DNA from: Dactylorhiza incarnata
Taxonomy: Eukaryota; Streptophyta; Magnoliopsida; Asparagales; Orchidaceae
Assembly: GCA_033032865.1 (NCBI GenBank)
Contig: JAWHQI010000004.1
Location: forward strand, 27,758,001 to 27,822,000
Reading direction: 5' to 3'
Length of the DNA stretch: 64,000 nt
The notes beneath the pieces are model-generated. The model was not told where the DNA came from and searched no databases. It saw only the letters and a list, made by a program, of their open reading frames with translations. Shown here in pieces: positions 1-11,696 of the stretch. The translations under genes were made by a program, and so were the position numbers. Each line of letters opens with the position of its first letter. The stretch's first letter is position 1.

Positions 1-21
1 AGCTTGCTCTTGACAAAGTGA

Positions 22-573
22 CCATATTTCAGGGTGCACTTACAGATTCAGAGGGAGCTCTCAAAAAAGTTAAATGAGGAAAAGAAGAATGAACTAGATC
101 AAGATGTGTTCCCATTGACTCAGGGGGAGATAATTGACAAAGAGATGGCAGATGTCATTCCGTTTATAACTGATGAGGGGGAGCCCCCAGAAATAATGGA
201 TGTTGAGCAAACAGGTGCAGATAAGCAGGGGGAGCTTGCCCCAGCTGTTCAAAGGAACTTACATGAAGAAATGGCAGCTGCAGGCACAACAGTAGCTCGG
301 GATAAGATTCAGGATAAAGATCTATTGGATGAAGTAGCTCGGATAGCTGAGGAAGCTGCCCAGGAAGCTGAACTAAATGCACAAAGTCAGGGGGAGCTTC
401 CCAAAGACACTATTGAAGAAAATGATGAGCCTTTGCAGATTGCCTCAAGGAAAGACTCCTCAAAAATATTTTCAAGAAAAAGAAAACTCCTGAGAAGGAG
501 CAATGAGGCTCAGGTACTCTGTAAGAAAATATTTCTACTGAAAAAGTTCTCTGGATATCTACATATTGCTTGA
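22..573 (+). pseudogene. S1 env-like gene, C-terminal end (Sirevirus-like element)
   Basis: This is the acidic, helical C-terminal tail of the extra gene found downstream of gag in the Sirevirus-like elements here. It carries repeated Gln-Gly-Glu (QGE) blocks encoded by CAGGGGGAG at about 121, 225 and 388, and ends in the basic motif Phe-Ser-Arg-Lys-Arg-Lys, as the fuller copies ending at 16273, 47142 and 52292 do. No start codon is visible: a stop lies at 19-21 and the rest of the gene is outside or lost. Compared with S2, one base is missing in the Arg-Lys tail, so the natural stop near 504 is bypassed and the frame runs on to 573. The 3' LTR follows 180 bp downstream. Function is unknown; 'env-like' refers only to its position after gag/pol in Sireviruses. 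Confidence 0.7.
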
Positions 574-734
574 CATTAGAATGGTCTGTGAAAAATAATA
601 TGTTATTTTCTATATTCACCAATGCTGTCTTGTATGTACTTCATTTTCAAGTCCAGAATGTTTTGTATACATTTGTGTTTATTTTTGCAAAGAAATAAGT
701 AAAATCACTTTATTCAATTTGTAAAATTTGTTAA

Positions 735-751
735 GGTAAATTGGGGGGGAT
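735..751 (+). promoter_or_regulatory. Polypurine tract of S1
   Basis: A purine-rich run containing GGGGGGGA lies directly before the LTR start TGTTGGG. This is the expected plus-strand primer site. The equivalent tracts in S2, S3 and S4 read GGGGGAGAT followed by TGTTGG. Confidence 0.75.
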
Positions 752-934
752 TGTTGGGAAAACCCCATTTGATTTAACTTAACAAATTTCCTACAAGTGA
801 TTTTATTTCTTAGGATTGAATTACCCATTGTATAGTGAGGGTATTCTGGTCATTAGATGTCTTAGGATGTCACACTAAACCTCGGGTGTCAAGACCAGAT
901 CAAGACAAGCACAATATGGGCAAAGTTAACATTT

Positions 935-1356
935 GCGTCGAATAGAAATCGACGCAACATTGAATTATCGTCGACGCTACTCTGACTAGAAAACCAAGTA
1001 GTTTACCCTTCTGTCGAAGTATTCTAAGTCAATGGTACGTTGAATAGATATCGACATAGAGGCCATGGCCCTGTCAGAGCACTTGAGGAAGTCGACGCAG
1101 CTTCTACTTCAACTCGACGCAGAAGGAAGTATCTATCGAAGTAATATAAAGTCGACACAACGTCGACTTCATCTCGACGCAGATAATGAAGCTCAGAATC
1201 ATATCTTCAACTCGACGGTTATGTCGATGGGGTATCGACGCAACATCGACTAGCAGAGTTCAGTCAGAGCAAGGATAAATTCGAAGCTGCTCCTACAAGA
1301 ACTCGAAGGTGCGTCGATGAGAGAGGAAGTGAACTCGACGCTACGTCGAATACAGT
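935..1356 (+). repeat. TCGACG dyad array in S1 U3
   Basis: This is a cluster of GTCGA/TCGAC half-sites. The first unit (935-955) is a clean dyad: GCGTCGA, 7-bp spacer, TCGACGC. Later copies are partly decayed, often by C-to-T or G-to-A changes at CpG. The array ends about 260 bp upstream of the TATA-like AATAAAAGG near 1619. Confidence 0.85.
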
Positions 1357-2051
1357 CTGAAAAAGGAAACCTTTTTAGCTGTCATTTTTGACCCTTTCTC
1401 ATGGCCCACCTCTCTTAAGACCATTCCCCAACGACTCCTTAATTACCTCAAATGGAATAAAGAATTACTGAGGTCAGAGAAAAGCTTTCTTGGAAACAAG
1501 CTGAAATGTTGGTGGACGGGTCGGGAATTAAAAAAGGAAGGAAGTATTTATTGTCTAGACAAATATAGCCTTCAGGACTCACCTGAAAGGGAAATAAATT
1601 CAAATTCAATAGTGGGACAATAAAAGGCAACAAAAAAAAGAAAAAAAAAAGCAGGGCACGTATCACAATCGTCCATACTGTTCTATTGGCTCACCTTCTT
1701 CTTCCTCTCCCTCACAACAAGCCTAATAGAGGAAAATAAAGAGAAGGAATATTTGTTGCTCTTCTTCTCTCTAAGAACAGAACAGAACAAGGCTGCTCAT
1801 CAACACAATATTATAGCAGCCAGAGTTCAATCAGAAAGAAGATTGAAGGATCTGACAAACATAGCTTCTGCAAATTATCACCATCATAAGCAGAAGTTCA
1901 TCAAGAGTAGATCCAGTGAAAAGATACAATAAGTTGTTCTTCATACAGCCATCATAAGAATTCTGAAAACAGAATTCCTACACCCTTCTTCTTTCTCTTT
2001 CTCCTTCTCTTCTGTGAAAGAGTTTTGTTAATCCCTCTTCAAAGGATTCAG

Positions 2052-2176
2052 TGGTTCAAGATCTCCTTATCAAAAGATCTAGTGGTTCAAGACCTCCTTA
2101 GCAAAAGATCTGGTGGTTCATGATCTCCTTGTCAAAAGATTAGTGGTTCTAAGAGTCTCCTTATCAAAAGACTCAG
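2052..2176 (+). repeat. Tandem hairpin units in S1 LTR
   Basis: Four units of about 30 bp begin GTGGTTC. Each has an arm (AGATCT, or GAGTCT in the last unit), the loop CCTTATCAAA or a close variant, and a complementary arm. The units lie downstream of the TATA-like site, so they should be transcribed. Confidence 0.75.
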
Positions 2177-2228
2177 GCAGAGTGGTGCATCCCTACCAGG
2201 TGGTAGAAGAGGGGAGTACCCATATTTT

Positions 2229-3978
2229 GCATGCACTCCTCGAGAGAAGATGACATAAATCTTCCGGATTGGAGTCAAATCTAATAACGGGGTTCACCGC
2301 CTAAAGCAAGCTTAGGTTTTCGACTGGTCGGGGTCTTAATCAATCAACCTAAGGTTAGTTGGTAACGTATTCTTGAGAGAGGTGCTTTCATAATTTGGGA
2401 ACCTCCACGGTCGAATTTTTCTATCATATTTGTTATGAAGTTAGATTTTATGATTTATTCAACTTAAGAAGGACTTCCGATCGAATGTTCGCTTCTTTCT
2501 TTTCACTATTATTATTCTAAATATCTTTTTATATTTAGATAAAATAATATAAATTTGCGTGGGTAGAAGTAATCAACAGACCCGTGGAATACGAGAGTTG
2601 ATATTTATTTTTAAATATCCTATATTATGAACGAGAGGTGCTCTTGCCTATAGTTCATAAAATTTGGAGAATATTATTTATCCTAAATTTTACATATCAA
2701 GTTTTCGGCGTCATTGTCGGGGAGTTATTATTGTTGATATTTTGAAAGCGTAAATTATAATACTTTTATCATTCTCTTTCTCCTCCCCCATTTCCGTTTT
2801 TGAGTTTTCTTTTCAAATTCCATTTTATTAAGTGATGGTTGTCTAATTTTCTTTCTCAAAAAAAAAAATATTATCTCAATTGGCCGTAAAAGTTGTCGAG
2901 CCTCAAAACAAAGTATATCTTTTGGAAGCCGCACGTCAGCGCCAAATTAGTTATAATTATTGTGGTGCGCCTCATCAAAGAGATGAATTTCTTTTCATTC
3001 TAATTCTCAAAATTTATATTATGAAAATGATTTTTCTGAATCTTATGCGAATAATTTTGATAATAATTACGATCATAATTTTTCCTTTTTTAATGAAAAT
3101 ATTTATTCCAACTTTGATGAAAATAATTTTTCTAATTTTTATGAGAATAATTTTTCGGTTTTGAATAAATTTTCTTCTAGCTCCGAAATAGATTAATCTT
3201 GGTGGCAAGCTCACCCGGATAGTTTCCGGAACGAGGAAGATAAATCTTTTGATCCGAATTTTTGTTCTTCTTCTTTTGCGCCGCAAGTCTCAGGCTCTAA
3301 TTTTGGGGACTTTTCACAATTTCAATTTGATACACCTCCCCAAAATTTAGATTAGAATATTTTTTCTTCTAGTGCTTTTTCTCCAGGTTTGGATAATTTT
3401 GTTATGGAGGAACATGATTGTTCATGTAATTGCATAATTTCTTTTTCCAAAAATGAAGAAACTTTGTTGCACCAAGAATTTCTTAATATTATGGGAACAC
3501 CGAATGAAACAGAAAAAGAACAAGTTTCTTCCCCTACTGCATCTGAATTTTCTTTTGTTTTTCATGAATTTTCACAAAATTCTTCTATTTTTGTTGAACA
3601 TAAAATTCATGAAAACTTTGTGTCCGAAAATTGTATTCTGGTTGGTAATGCCCTAGATTTTTCTAACAAAAAAATTATTTTAGAAAATGAACAACCGGAA
3701 CTTGATCATGTATTTTTGCAAGAGCCTCCTCCTTGCGAAAAATTTTCTGACTCGTTTATTTGTGATTCTTTATATACTAATAATTTTCAGGTTGAAGATG
3801 AGTCATTGCCACCAAAAATATTTAATGATCCATATGTCGCTCATTTTCAAAAATCCAAATCACCTCAGATATGGCTAGGTGATTTAGATTTGCATCTTCA
3901 AGTTCAAGAACAAAAGAAGAATCACTTATTAAGAGGAGGAGTCGCCGGGCAGCAGATTACAGCATATTCACCTCAGCG
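2229..3978 (+). mobile_element. Decayed Ty3/gypsy (Athila/Tat-like) fragment
   Basis: AT-rich sequence unrelated to the flanking Sirevirus-like elements. At 2704-2723 lies TTCGGCGTCATTGTCGGGGA, a slightly mutated form of the tRNA-Asp primer-binding site TTTGGCGCCGTTGCCGGGGA typical of Athila/Tat-type elements. This suggests 2229-2702 is an LTR end and 2724-3978 the start of an internal region. The right edge at about 3978 is where Sirevirus-like gag begins. No TSD or intact boundary is visible. Assignment rests mainly on the primer-binding site. Confidence 0.5.
2880..3978 (+). pseudogene. Remnant coding sequence of the gypsy-like fragment
   Basis: Reading frames on the plus strand show ancient coding sequence. 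A Cys-Gly-Ala-Pro-His segment lies near 2960. An Asn/Phe-rich stretch in another frame (about 3010-3180) repeats an Asn-Phe-containing pattern. A longer acidic frame from 3389 contains Cys-Ser-Cys-Asn-Cys. Stops and frame changes separate these parts. The last frame runs without a stop across 3978 into Sirevirus-like gag, producing a chimeric 248-codon frame (3389-4135) whose first ~196 codons come from this element. Composition and position after a primer-binding site suggest a gag-region remnant, but no domain is recognisable. Confidence 0.4.
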
Positions 3979-5530
3979 TGAAAAAAAGGACAGGAAGCCC
4001 CTTCTCATATCACAATATGAGAACTTTCAAAAGAAAGATGATGAATTTGTTACTGAGATGTATGACAGATTTAGCATCATTGTCAATGAGCTGAAGAGTC
4101 TGGATAAGGAGATATCCTTAACAGAAAAAAAATGATAAGATCCTCATGTGCTTCCCTAGCTCATGGGATTCAAGGATCTGGGCAATTAGAGAGTCCAGAT
4201 GTCATATAGAAATCTCTACCGAGGCTTTGCTAGGCTAGCTTAAGTCATATGAGATGCTTCTGAAGAACAGGGCTGAATCAGAGGCAAACGAGACAACTCC
4301 AACTCCTTTCCAAAAGAGCCTTGCTCTGAAAGCTACTGAAGGAGAGCCTTCCACTCCTGAAGATGAGATGTTTAGTCTTCTAGCCAGCAGATTCAAAAAA
4401 TAGGTCAAAACAGAAGACTCAAGGAGAAGAGAGAGGAGCCCAAAGCCCAGATATGATAAGACTCCAAAGAAGGAGGTAATATGCTACTCCTGCAACAAGC
4501 CAGGGCACATAGCCCCTGATTATCCACAAGATCAAAGGAACATGAGCATCAATAAGGATGAATAGAAGAAGAAGTCTTTCAAAGGGAAAGACAAGAAGAA
4601 AGCCAAGGGTTTCAGTGCTGAAATCTGGAGTGACTCTGAAGCAGAGTTAAGCTCTTCTTCATCTGAAAGTGATGATGAAGCAGAAGCAGAATCAGCTTGC
4701 ATGATGGCATTGGGGATGCCATCAGAGGATGATGAAGAAGAACAGGTATCTCTATTTAAAAATTTTGATTTCAATTCTGATGAATTCAAAAATTATTTTA
4801 AAGAATTTTGCAAAGATTTCCTCAATAGTCAAAAAGAAATAACTGTAGTTAGGAAAGAGTTAAAAGAACTTAGGAAAGATGATGTATAATTAAGAAATCA
4901 GGACTTAATAGATGAAATTGATAATAAGGAATCAGAGATGATCAAAATAAAAAATGAAAATCAAGAATTAAAAGAAGAGCTAGCAATGGCAAAAGCTTTT
5001 GAGGACTCTCTCAATGGGAGGACTCAGAATCTCAAAAATATCACACAAAATCTCTCCATGAGATTTAAGCATCTAGATTTAGGAGCAGACCCATGCACTG
5101 GCAATGAAACCACTAGTAGACAAGCCTAGAAAAATCTAGTTAGATTTATTAGACCTAGTGATTATCAACCAAGTGAGAGGAGAGAATTAACTAAGAATCA
5201 AGATAACAATAATCCTAATAAAATCACTACATTCAATATAGAAAATTCTGATAGTGAAAAGGGAAATGCTAAGAAAATTAATCTAGACAAGCCTAAAAAT
5301 CTAAATCAAAATGCTAAAGTCAAAAATAAATAATTAAACATTCTGTTGATATACTATATAATGATTCCTTCTATGCACATTTTCAGTACCAAGGTAATAA
5401 GCATAGGTTTGGAAAACCCATTCCTTATCATCCAAAAGGGTATCATGAAAGACCCTTCTATTCTTTCATTGAACCCTATAATGGTAAAAGCAAAGGGCCC
5501 AAGGTAACCTGGGTTCCTTCTAATTATTGA
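3979..5530 (+). pseudogene. S2 gag, truncated and frameshifted
   Basis: Copia-type Gag (UBN2-like) would form the virus-like particle and bind element RNA. Alignable segments in order: the capsid part with Leu-Ile-Ser-Gln-Tyr-Glu-Asn-Phe near 4000, Ser-Ser-Trp-Asp-Ser-Arg-Ile-Trp-Ala near 4160, a CCHC-type knuckle from 4482, an acidic Ser/Glu tract (4620-4740), coiled-coil segments (4760-5090), and a Trp-Val-Pro-Ser end before the TGA at 5528. The knuckle has Tyr instead of the last Cys, as in S3. Several stops and a frameshift near 4133 break the frame. It lacks the 33-bp TCGACG coding repeats present in S3 and S4. Residues matching S3 codons 1 to about 125 are missing. Confidence 0.85.
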
Positions 5531-5763
5531 ATTATTTGTGCAGGACTAGGTAGGATCCCTCCTAAGAGAGAATAGAGTGGGAAGAAAGCTCTAGGTCATG
5601 AAGGAAGAACTAAAGGAAACCAAGGGAGTGATTTCTCCTTTAACTTCCCTTGTTATCCTTATAATTCATAAACTTAATAGCATAAACACTATTTTCAATA
5701 AACATAATTTCTGGGAAAAACAACAAGAATTTTCTAAGATAATAGAACTATTTATTCAAAATT

Positions 5764-6141
5764 TCGTCGAATAGAATTCGACGTATCATCGAGTTCTACT
5801 CGACGCAAGCGTCGAGAGCCAATCAGAGCGGATAATATGAATGTTATTCGACGCAGCGTCAAGTTCATATCGATGCATGCATCGACTTAATAGTCGTTGA
5901 TTAAATTCGAGGTCGCATCGATTACAACTCAACGCAATGTCTACTTACTTGTTCCTAAACAATCTCAAAGTTGCGTTGAATAGTCATCGAAGCAACGTCG
6001 AGATGCCAGCGAGTGCAGGATTGCTTCTATAAGTTGTCCTGACATTTTTATGTGCACCAAATATTAATTCTTATCGACGCAGCTTCGAATGCAACCCTAA
6101 GTTGCGACGAATCATCTTCTTTTAAGCAACTTCAGCGTCGT
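5764..6141 (+). repeat. TCGACG dyad array between gag and env-like gene of S2
   Basis: Non-coding stretch with many GTCGA/TCGAC half-sites. The first dyad (5764-5784) has arms TCGTCGA and TCGACGT around 7 bp. The array lies just upstream of the env-like start codon, so it could serve a subgenomic promoter. Several half-sites have lost a CpG. Confidence 0.8.
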
Positions 6142-6239
6142 ATCATTTATGCTTTCGAATTTTCCTCTCCTTTCTCTCTCCTTCTCCAATTCTCTCTCTC
6201 TCTCTCATTTTCTCTTGTGTTTGTAGGTACCTAAAATAG

Positions 6240-6257
6240 ATGGCTCTACCAATAGTG
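6240..6257 (+). pseudogene. S2 env-like gene, first codons
   Basis: ATG at 6240 follows CTAAAATAG, closely matching the context of the env-like start codons at 45268 and 50522. The frame is cut after six codons by element b, and the last five bases (TAGTG) are duplicated at 14511. Confidence 0.75.
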
Positions 6258-7605
6258 TGTTGGATCTTACGGCGCCCTTAGAGGGGGGGGGGGGGTGAAT
6301 AAGGGAATAAAATTCTTTCTATAATTTTCAAGATGATTACTAAATTGTTTTATAATGAAGGAGATTGAAATAAACAATTTAGATTAAGAATTGAAAACTT
6401 AGAACACAATATAATAGAGATTACGCCAAATGATAGAAATCAAGTAAACACAAAAGAGACATGATTATATTATATGAAAAAGTGTTTACATAAATTTGAT
6501 TTCAATATCGCTAAAAATCGGAGGCGTACAAATGTAAATTTCTTTTTGTTTACCAATCCTTCTCCCAAGGATCGGAAGGCTATCACTTGTCTCTCCCTAG
6601 ACCAAGCCCAAGCCTATCCTCTAGATCTTCCCAAGATCTAGACGTAGCACACAAGGCCACGATTTCCCACCAAGCCACGCAAGGACTTGGACGCTCCACA
6701 CAAGGAAGCGATTTTCCCCTAAGCCACGCAAGGACTTAGACGCTCCGCACAAGGAAGCGATTTTCCCTACCAATACAAAGTAAAATGTATATAAATGAAA
6801 ATACAAGATAAAATAAGAACTCCCTAGAAATTCAGATCTCTGAAAGGAAGGTTGAAGCCTCGAGATGATCATTGATGTAGAAGCGCGTCCGATCTCGTCT
6901 TCAATTTCAAACCTTCTCAGCATAAATGGGAGTTCATGAGGTTCTGGAGCTCTCTGGATGGAATGCACTCAGGAAGGGACTTAGAATCTTCAAAGCTCTG
7001 AATGCACGAACAAAAGGAGCCAATTTATAGAATTTCGTTGTCGCCTGGGCGACATCAGCTGTCGGAAATTTCCGACAGCGCAAAACTGCCGGTCGTGGTG
7101 CTGTCGTGAGCAGTTGTTGTAACCTCCGAGCTGTCGCCTGGGCGACATCGATGTCGGATTTCCGACAGCTCAAAACTGCCTTTCGTCGTGCTGCCATGGG
7201 GGAAGTAGTTGTAACTTCTCTGTTGTCGCCTGAGCGACATCCGCTGTCGCCTGGGCGACATCAGCTGTCGCTTGGGCGACATCCACTGTCGCCTGGGCGA
7301 TAGCTCCTCTTCATTTTTGTCGTCCGAAACTACTCCAGAATGTAGATTGAGTCGTTCTCATCTCCGAAATGGGGTGGCACGTTCTGTAACTCTTCCTGGA
7401 TTGAAAGTTATGGTCATTTTAAGATCAGCACACAAAACTCATCCAACCTGAGACTTGTCGTTCTCGGATCATGCCCATGAACGAGGACTTGTCTTCTCAT
7501 TGAACCTGTACAACCTGGCCACTATAAACACACAAAAGACTAGATCAAATATAACACGGTATTTGTTATTCTCAAACCAAGAGATGCGGAAAGCAAGCTC
7601 CAACA
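6258..7605 (-). repeat. Element b left LTR (its 3' LTR)
   Basis: 1348 bp, paired with 13171-14510. A TATA box (TATAAAT on the minus strand) lies at 7023-7029, with the dyad array directly upstream of it at 7039-7302. A G-run near 6285 differs in length between the two LTRs. Confidence 0.92.
7039..7302 (-). repeat. TGTCG dyad array upstream of the TATA box, left LTR of b
   Basis: Near-palindromes TGTCGCCTGGGCGACA occur at 7039 and 7132, and at 7224, 7245, 7266 and 7287 with an exact 21-bp period. Two related dyads are CTGTCGGAAATTTCCGACAG (7059-7078, a perfect palindrome) and TGTCGGATTTCCGACA (7152-7167). The array starts about 10 bp upstream of the TATA box on the minus strand. Confidence 0.9.
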
Positions 7606-7619
7606 ATCTCCCCCTTTTG
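7606..7619 (-). promoter_or_regulatory. Polypurine tract of element b
   Basis: On the minus strand this reads AAAAGGGGGAGAT directly before the LTR, which is the expected plus-strand priming site and fixes the element's orientation. Confidence 0.85.
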
Positions 7620-10600
7620 ATAATAACAAATACCCATATGAGAAATTAGTGAGTTTATAGATAAGTGCGATAAAAGATATTCATGAATAAAAGGTTTACT
7701 GCGTGATAGATTTTACTCCCCCTAAATATATATGTCACTAGATTTCTCATTTTATTCTCCCTCTTTTGTTATTACCAAAAGTGGGCTGTCATGATCGAGC
7801 AATATCACTCCCTCTACATAGACGCTTTCCATGAAAAATTTTTAATATACTCCCCCTAAATTGTATTCTTCCCCTAAATGTATGCTCCCCCTAAATATTA
7901 TAATTAATTGCAATGGTGCATTCTGAAAAATTGAGATTAGTAAGAGATTTCTTGAATTTATATTTCTCCCCTTTTTTGATATTATCAAAAGTTATTTTGA
8001 AATAAAGAATGAATAATTATGAAAAATAATAAATATGGGAGTATATAAGAGTAATAGCTTTTATGTCGAGAAGAAAAATAGGATGCAAACAAAAGCTTGT
8101 TAAATACTACTTGTTGAGAAAAATATAGGAATGATGTAACATAAAGTAGTAAGCAACATAGCTAACATGATAAAGTAAGCATTCTATTTTAAGATACCAC
8201 TTGCTTAAAGGAAAACACAGTGTTAAAAATAATAAGCACTCTTAAACATAAACATCATTTTAGAAGATAAAACCATATAAAGGATAATGAGTTTTAAATT
8301 TGAAAAGTTGATGTTTGAGTTAAAGATTGAAGAGATGCTATTCCATTAAGAAAAAAAAATTTGCAAGCATGATTTCATAATATCAAGAAAAGATACATAA
8401 ACTACAATGTAATAAAATTTTTATTTCAAGTAAACATAAATATTGTAGCGGTCATGCTTTGTTATCTAGTGCATTTACTTAAGTTTGTAGAGATTTGAGT
8501 AGATGAGCATTAGGATCCAATTCTCATGAGTAGAAGTTTTATGAAAGATAATGATGTGTACAAAGTAGTGTTTTGATAAAGTATACAAGTGAATCAATCA
8601 AAAATACATGACATATATAATGAAATAACACAACATTAAAATACATAAATAATATTACTTCCACACTATTTCAATGCACATGAATAAATAGTACAACTAC
8701 CAAGGTGCTCTGCACACACAATGCTTATTAAGACTTATCAGGGTGCAAAGTAGTGCTTGGGGGATCACTTTTATACTTTTTAGCTTTATTTTCAAAAAAA
8801 AAATTTTGTGATCCGTTGTACTAAAGAGAAGTGGTGTATAAATTGTTTGCTACAAGACACTTTACAATTCTTAGCCAAGGTGCTCAACCTCACAATGCTC
8901 ATTAAGACTTATCAGGAGGGTGAGTAGTGCTTGGTGGAGTTTTCCTTGTCATTTATTATTTGCTTTTTAGTTTAGTGACTAAGGACTCCGAATTCACTTG
9001 TTTTGCAAACATAGCATTTTAAACCACATTTCTCTAATGAATAAGTGCATGAAAGACAAAGAATTGTAATAACCAATTCAATGTTGTGTAGGTAATCTAT
9101 TTAGGCATTTTAATTATTTATGTTATTACACTACACAATCATGTAAGAATAAGATTGTAAATACATGTAGGTTATCAAAAATAAATGAGTGAATGAATCA
9201 TTATCAAACATAATAAATTACTCAAACTTAGAGGCATGTTAAACATTTCTACACATGTTTATCTACAATCAATTTCATTGCACATAACAAGATAATTTTT
9301 AAGGCATGACAAATACAAAACAATGTTTTTAAGAAACTTGAAAGTTAAATTAAACATTGTATTTAATCTTTAATTGATATAATTAATCATCCATCCTTGA
9401 CAATGGCAATGAATAACAATCATTTTTGTTTTTATAAATTTTTGAATTTTTTTTTATATATGGACAAACCAATAAACACACATAAAGAAAAACATATTTT
9501 TGTTCTTTGAAATTGTTTTGTAATTTTGTATTTGTTTTTTTTATAAATATATTCTCTGGAAATCATAGAAGTCTTTAATAGCCCTTTCAGTAAATGATAT
9601 TCTATGCCAGAGAAATAAACAAAAGTAATGTATGAGAAAATACATATATATTTTTTTAAAAGAAATAAAATTTTGTTTTAAAAGGAATAAAAAGATAGAA
9701 AATTTTTTACAAACACACAAAATATTAAAATAATACCAGAAATAATTCAAAACAAAAAAATATTTTGCAGCAAAGGAGCTAACGCCAGGCATTAAGTTCT
9801 TAACGCCAAAACAGAACTGCATTTCTTGATGTTTTGAAAAATATTTTTCTCAATTCATTTGTATTCTAAAGAGACCTTCCTTCAGTTGAAATTTCAGAGT
9901 ATATTGATTAGATTTGAAGGCTCTTTTAACATGTATTTGGTGATTTTTCAAATACTTGTGTTTGGTAAAATCATTAAAGCTCGAAATATTAAAATATGCA
10001 AACACATGATGCAATGTTAGAATAAAAAAAATATGCATGATTTATGTATAAAGAGTGAGATAATGTTCATGCAATGAATATAATATAAGTATATCTAAGA
10101 TCAAGATACCTTAACTATATGACTACACTCTAGCCCCGTACTAAGTGATGGATGGGCATGAGGAGCTGCACACATGCCGTAGGTTGGGGTGTTAATCCCA
10201 TATGCATACAAAAGACGACGCTCAACCTAGCACTCTTTCCCCCCAGTGCCTCTCAAGGCCCCACTGGAACCCTCCCCGGTTAAGGACAAGACATGACTTA
10301 GAGGTTAGGTCTCTAATGCACACAATCCTACGCCCTCGCTATTGTGAGACACATGTCATAGGTTTATTGACTATAGACATACTAAGCGTGTAAGCCTTAA
10401 ATATATTAACTGTGTTATAATTTCATGATTAGTTTTGGATTTACAATTTTATCGAAGATTGTTGATTTTAAATCCATTTAGAAAAGTTTTATTCATGCAA
10501 ATAACAACAAAGGAAAATAAGATTTTCATATTTTAATGATATAATTTACTTTAGCATTGCAAGATATAACTAGCATGAGCATTGATTTCTATCTATGGTA

Positions 10601-11696
10601 CGTGATAATGCTAGTGTGATGAATTAGGACAACATGGTGCAAAGCTAAGTAAAGATGGATAAATATAAGATTGAGTTGCATGTATTCAAACATAGAGTTT
10701 TGAATTTTCATAGACCTAGAAAGAAGTGACAATTCTATTTGATTTCATCTTGTTGATATCAAGTTAATTCATAGGTCTAAAGATAATGAGATTCATGCAA
10801 ACAATAAAGATGCACATCACACACACAAAACAAGATATGAAACTATAATACCAATTGCAATCATATATTTCATAATTCCTAAGGTTGATAGAATTAGTTG
10901 ATTAAAGATAGGTGTTGATGGATCATGAATTATGATATATGATTATAGTGAATTTTAGCATAGGATATTAATAGATCATGGTGGTGATTGTGAAATCATA
11001 TTCATCATTTTTGTAAAAAAAAATTTTGATTTTATTTTTAGAAATTAGACAAAACAAATACAAGGTATTTGACAACAACGATAGTAAAAATAATTTTTTA
11101 GAGAAAATCAGAATTTTTAAGAAAATATGTTACCGCCAGCGTTAGTGATAACGCCTGGCGTTAACAACAGAGTTACTATATTTGATTTAAAACACATTGT
11201 TTTTGATATTATTTGATTCTGATTTTTCTCGATTATGATTTTCAATATAGGGGCTATTATATGAAGCAACGAAAAATAGACAAATATGCAATTAGTTGCG
11301 CATTTAATATTTTAGCCTAAGACCCCTAAAAATCCATTTAAATCCAATTTTGAAAGTAATTTCATTAGTCTTGATAATATCATTTAGAAAATTTAGCATT
11401 CAATTTATAATGATAATATAAGACATTTATAGGCAAAGGATTTAAAAAGGATAAAACAAAAAGAAAAGATAGATCACTTAAAAATTATGACTTTATGTTT
11501 AATTTAATTCAATTTTGATTTGATAAACATTAGGCTTAAAATGTAAAAGTCATATTTCATAATATATCTAAGTGACCTTAGCGTGTTGGCTCAAAAATAA
11601 GAAAACAAACAAAAGAAAAAACAATTAAGCATATCATGAAGTAGAGAATTGATATTTCATTTTTAATTGTTTCTACTTCATGCAAATGATAGGATA
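7620..11696 (-). other. AT-rich non-coding interior of element b
   Basis: No reading frame resembles protease, integrase, reverse transcriptase or RNase H on either strand. Visible structure: a ~60-bp imperfect direct repeat at 8700-8766 and 8875-8940 sharing AAGACTTATCAGG, a GC-rich island at 10110-10400, and TAACGCC-type sites at 9780-9806 and 11132-11166. The rest is simple AT-rich DNA. Confidence 0.8.
10110..10400. other. GC-rich island inside element b
   Basis: About 290 bp is clearly richer in G+C than the kilobases on either side, with runs such as CCCCCCAG and CCTCCCCGG. No clear coding frame, terminal repeats or TSD were seen. It may be a captured fragment or a retained functional RNA region. 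Confidence 0.45.

Larger units (their letters stand above)
752..2228 (+). mobile_element. S1 3' LTR, truncated at its right end
   Basis: It starts TGTTGGGAAAACCCC and aligns with the S2 3' LTR (16506-17747 plus 38428-38903) over the U3 region, the TCGACG array, the TATA-like region near 1619, the hairpin array and the CTACC/GGTAG hairpin. Similarity stops at about 2228, where S2 continues with GGGGAACCTC. The last part, which should end GTGCACTTTCA, is missing and foreign sequence follows. This is a 3' LTR because env-like coding sequence and a polypurine tract precede it. Confidence 0.8.
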
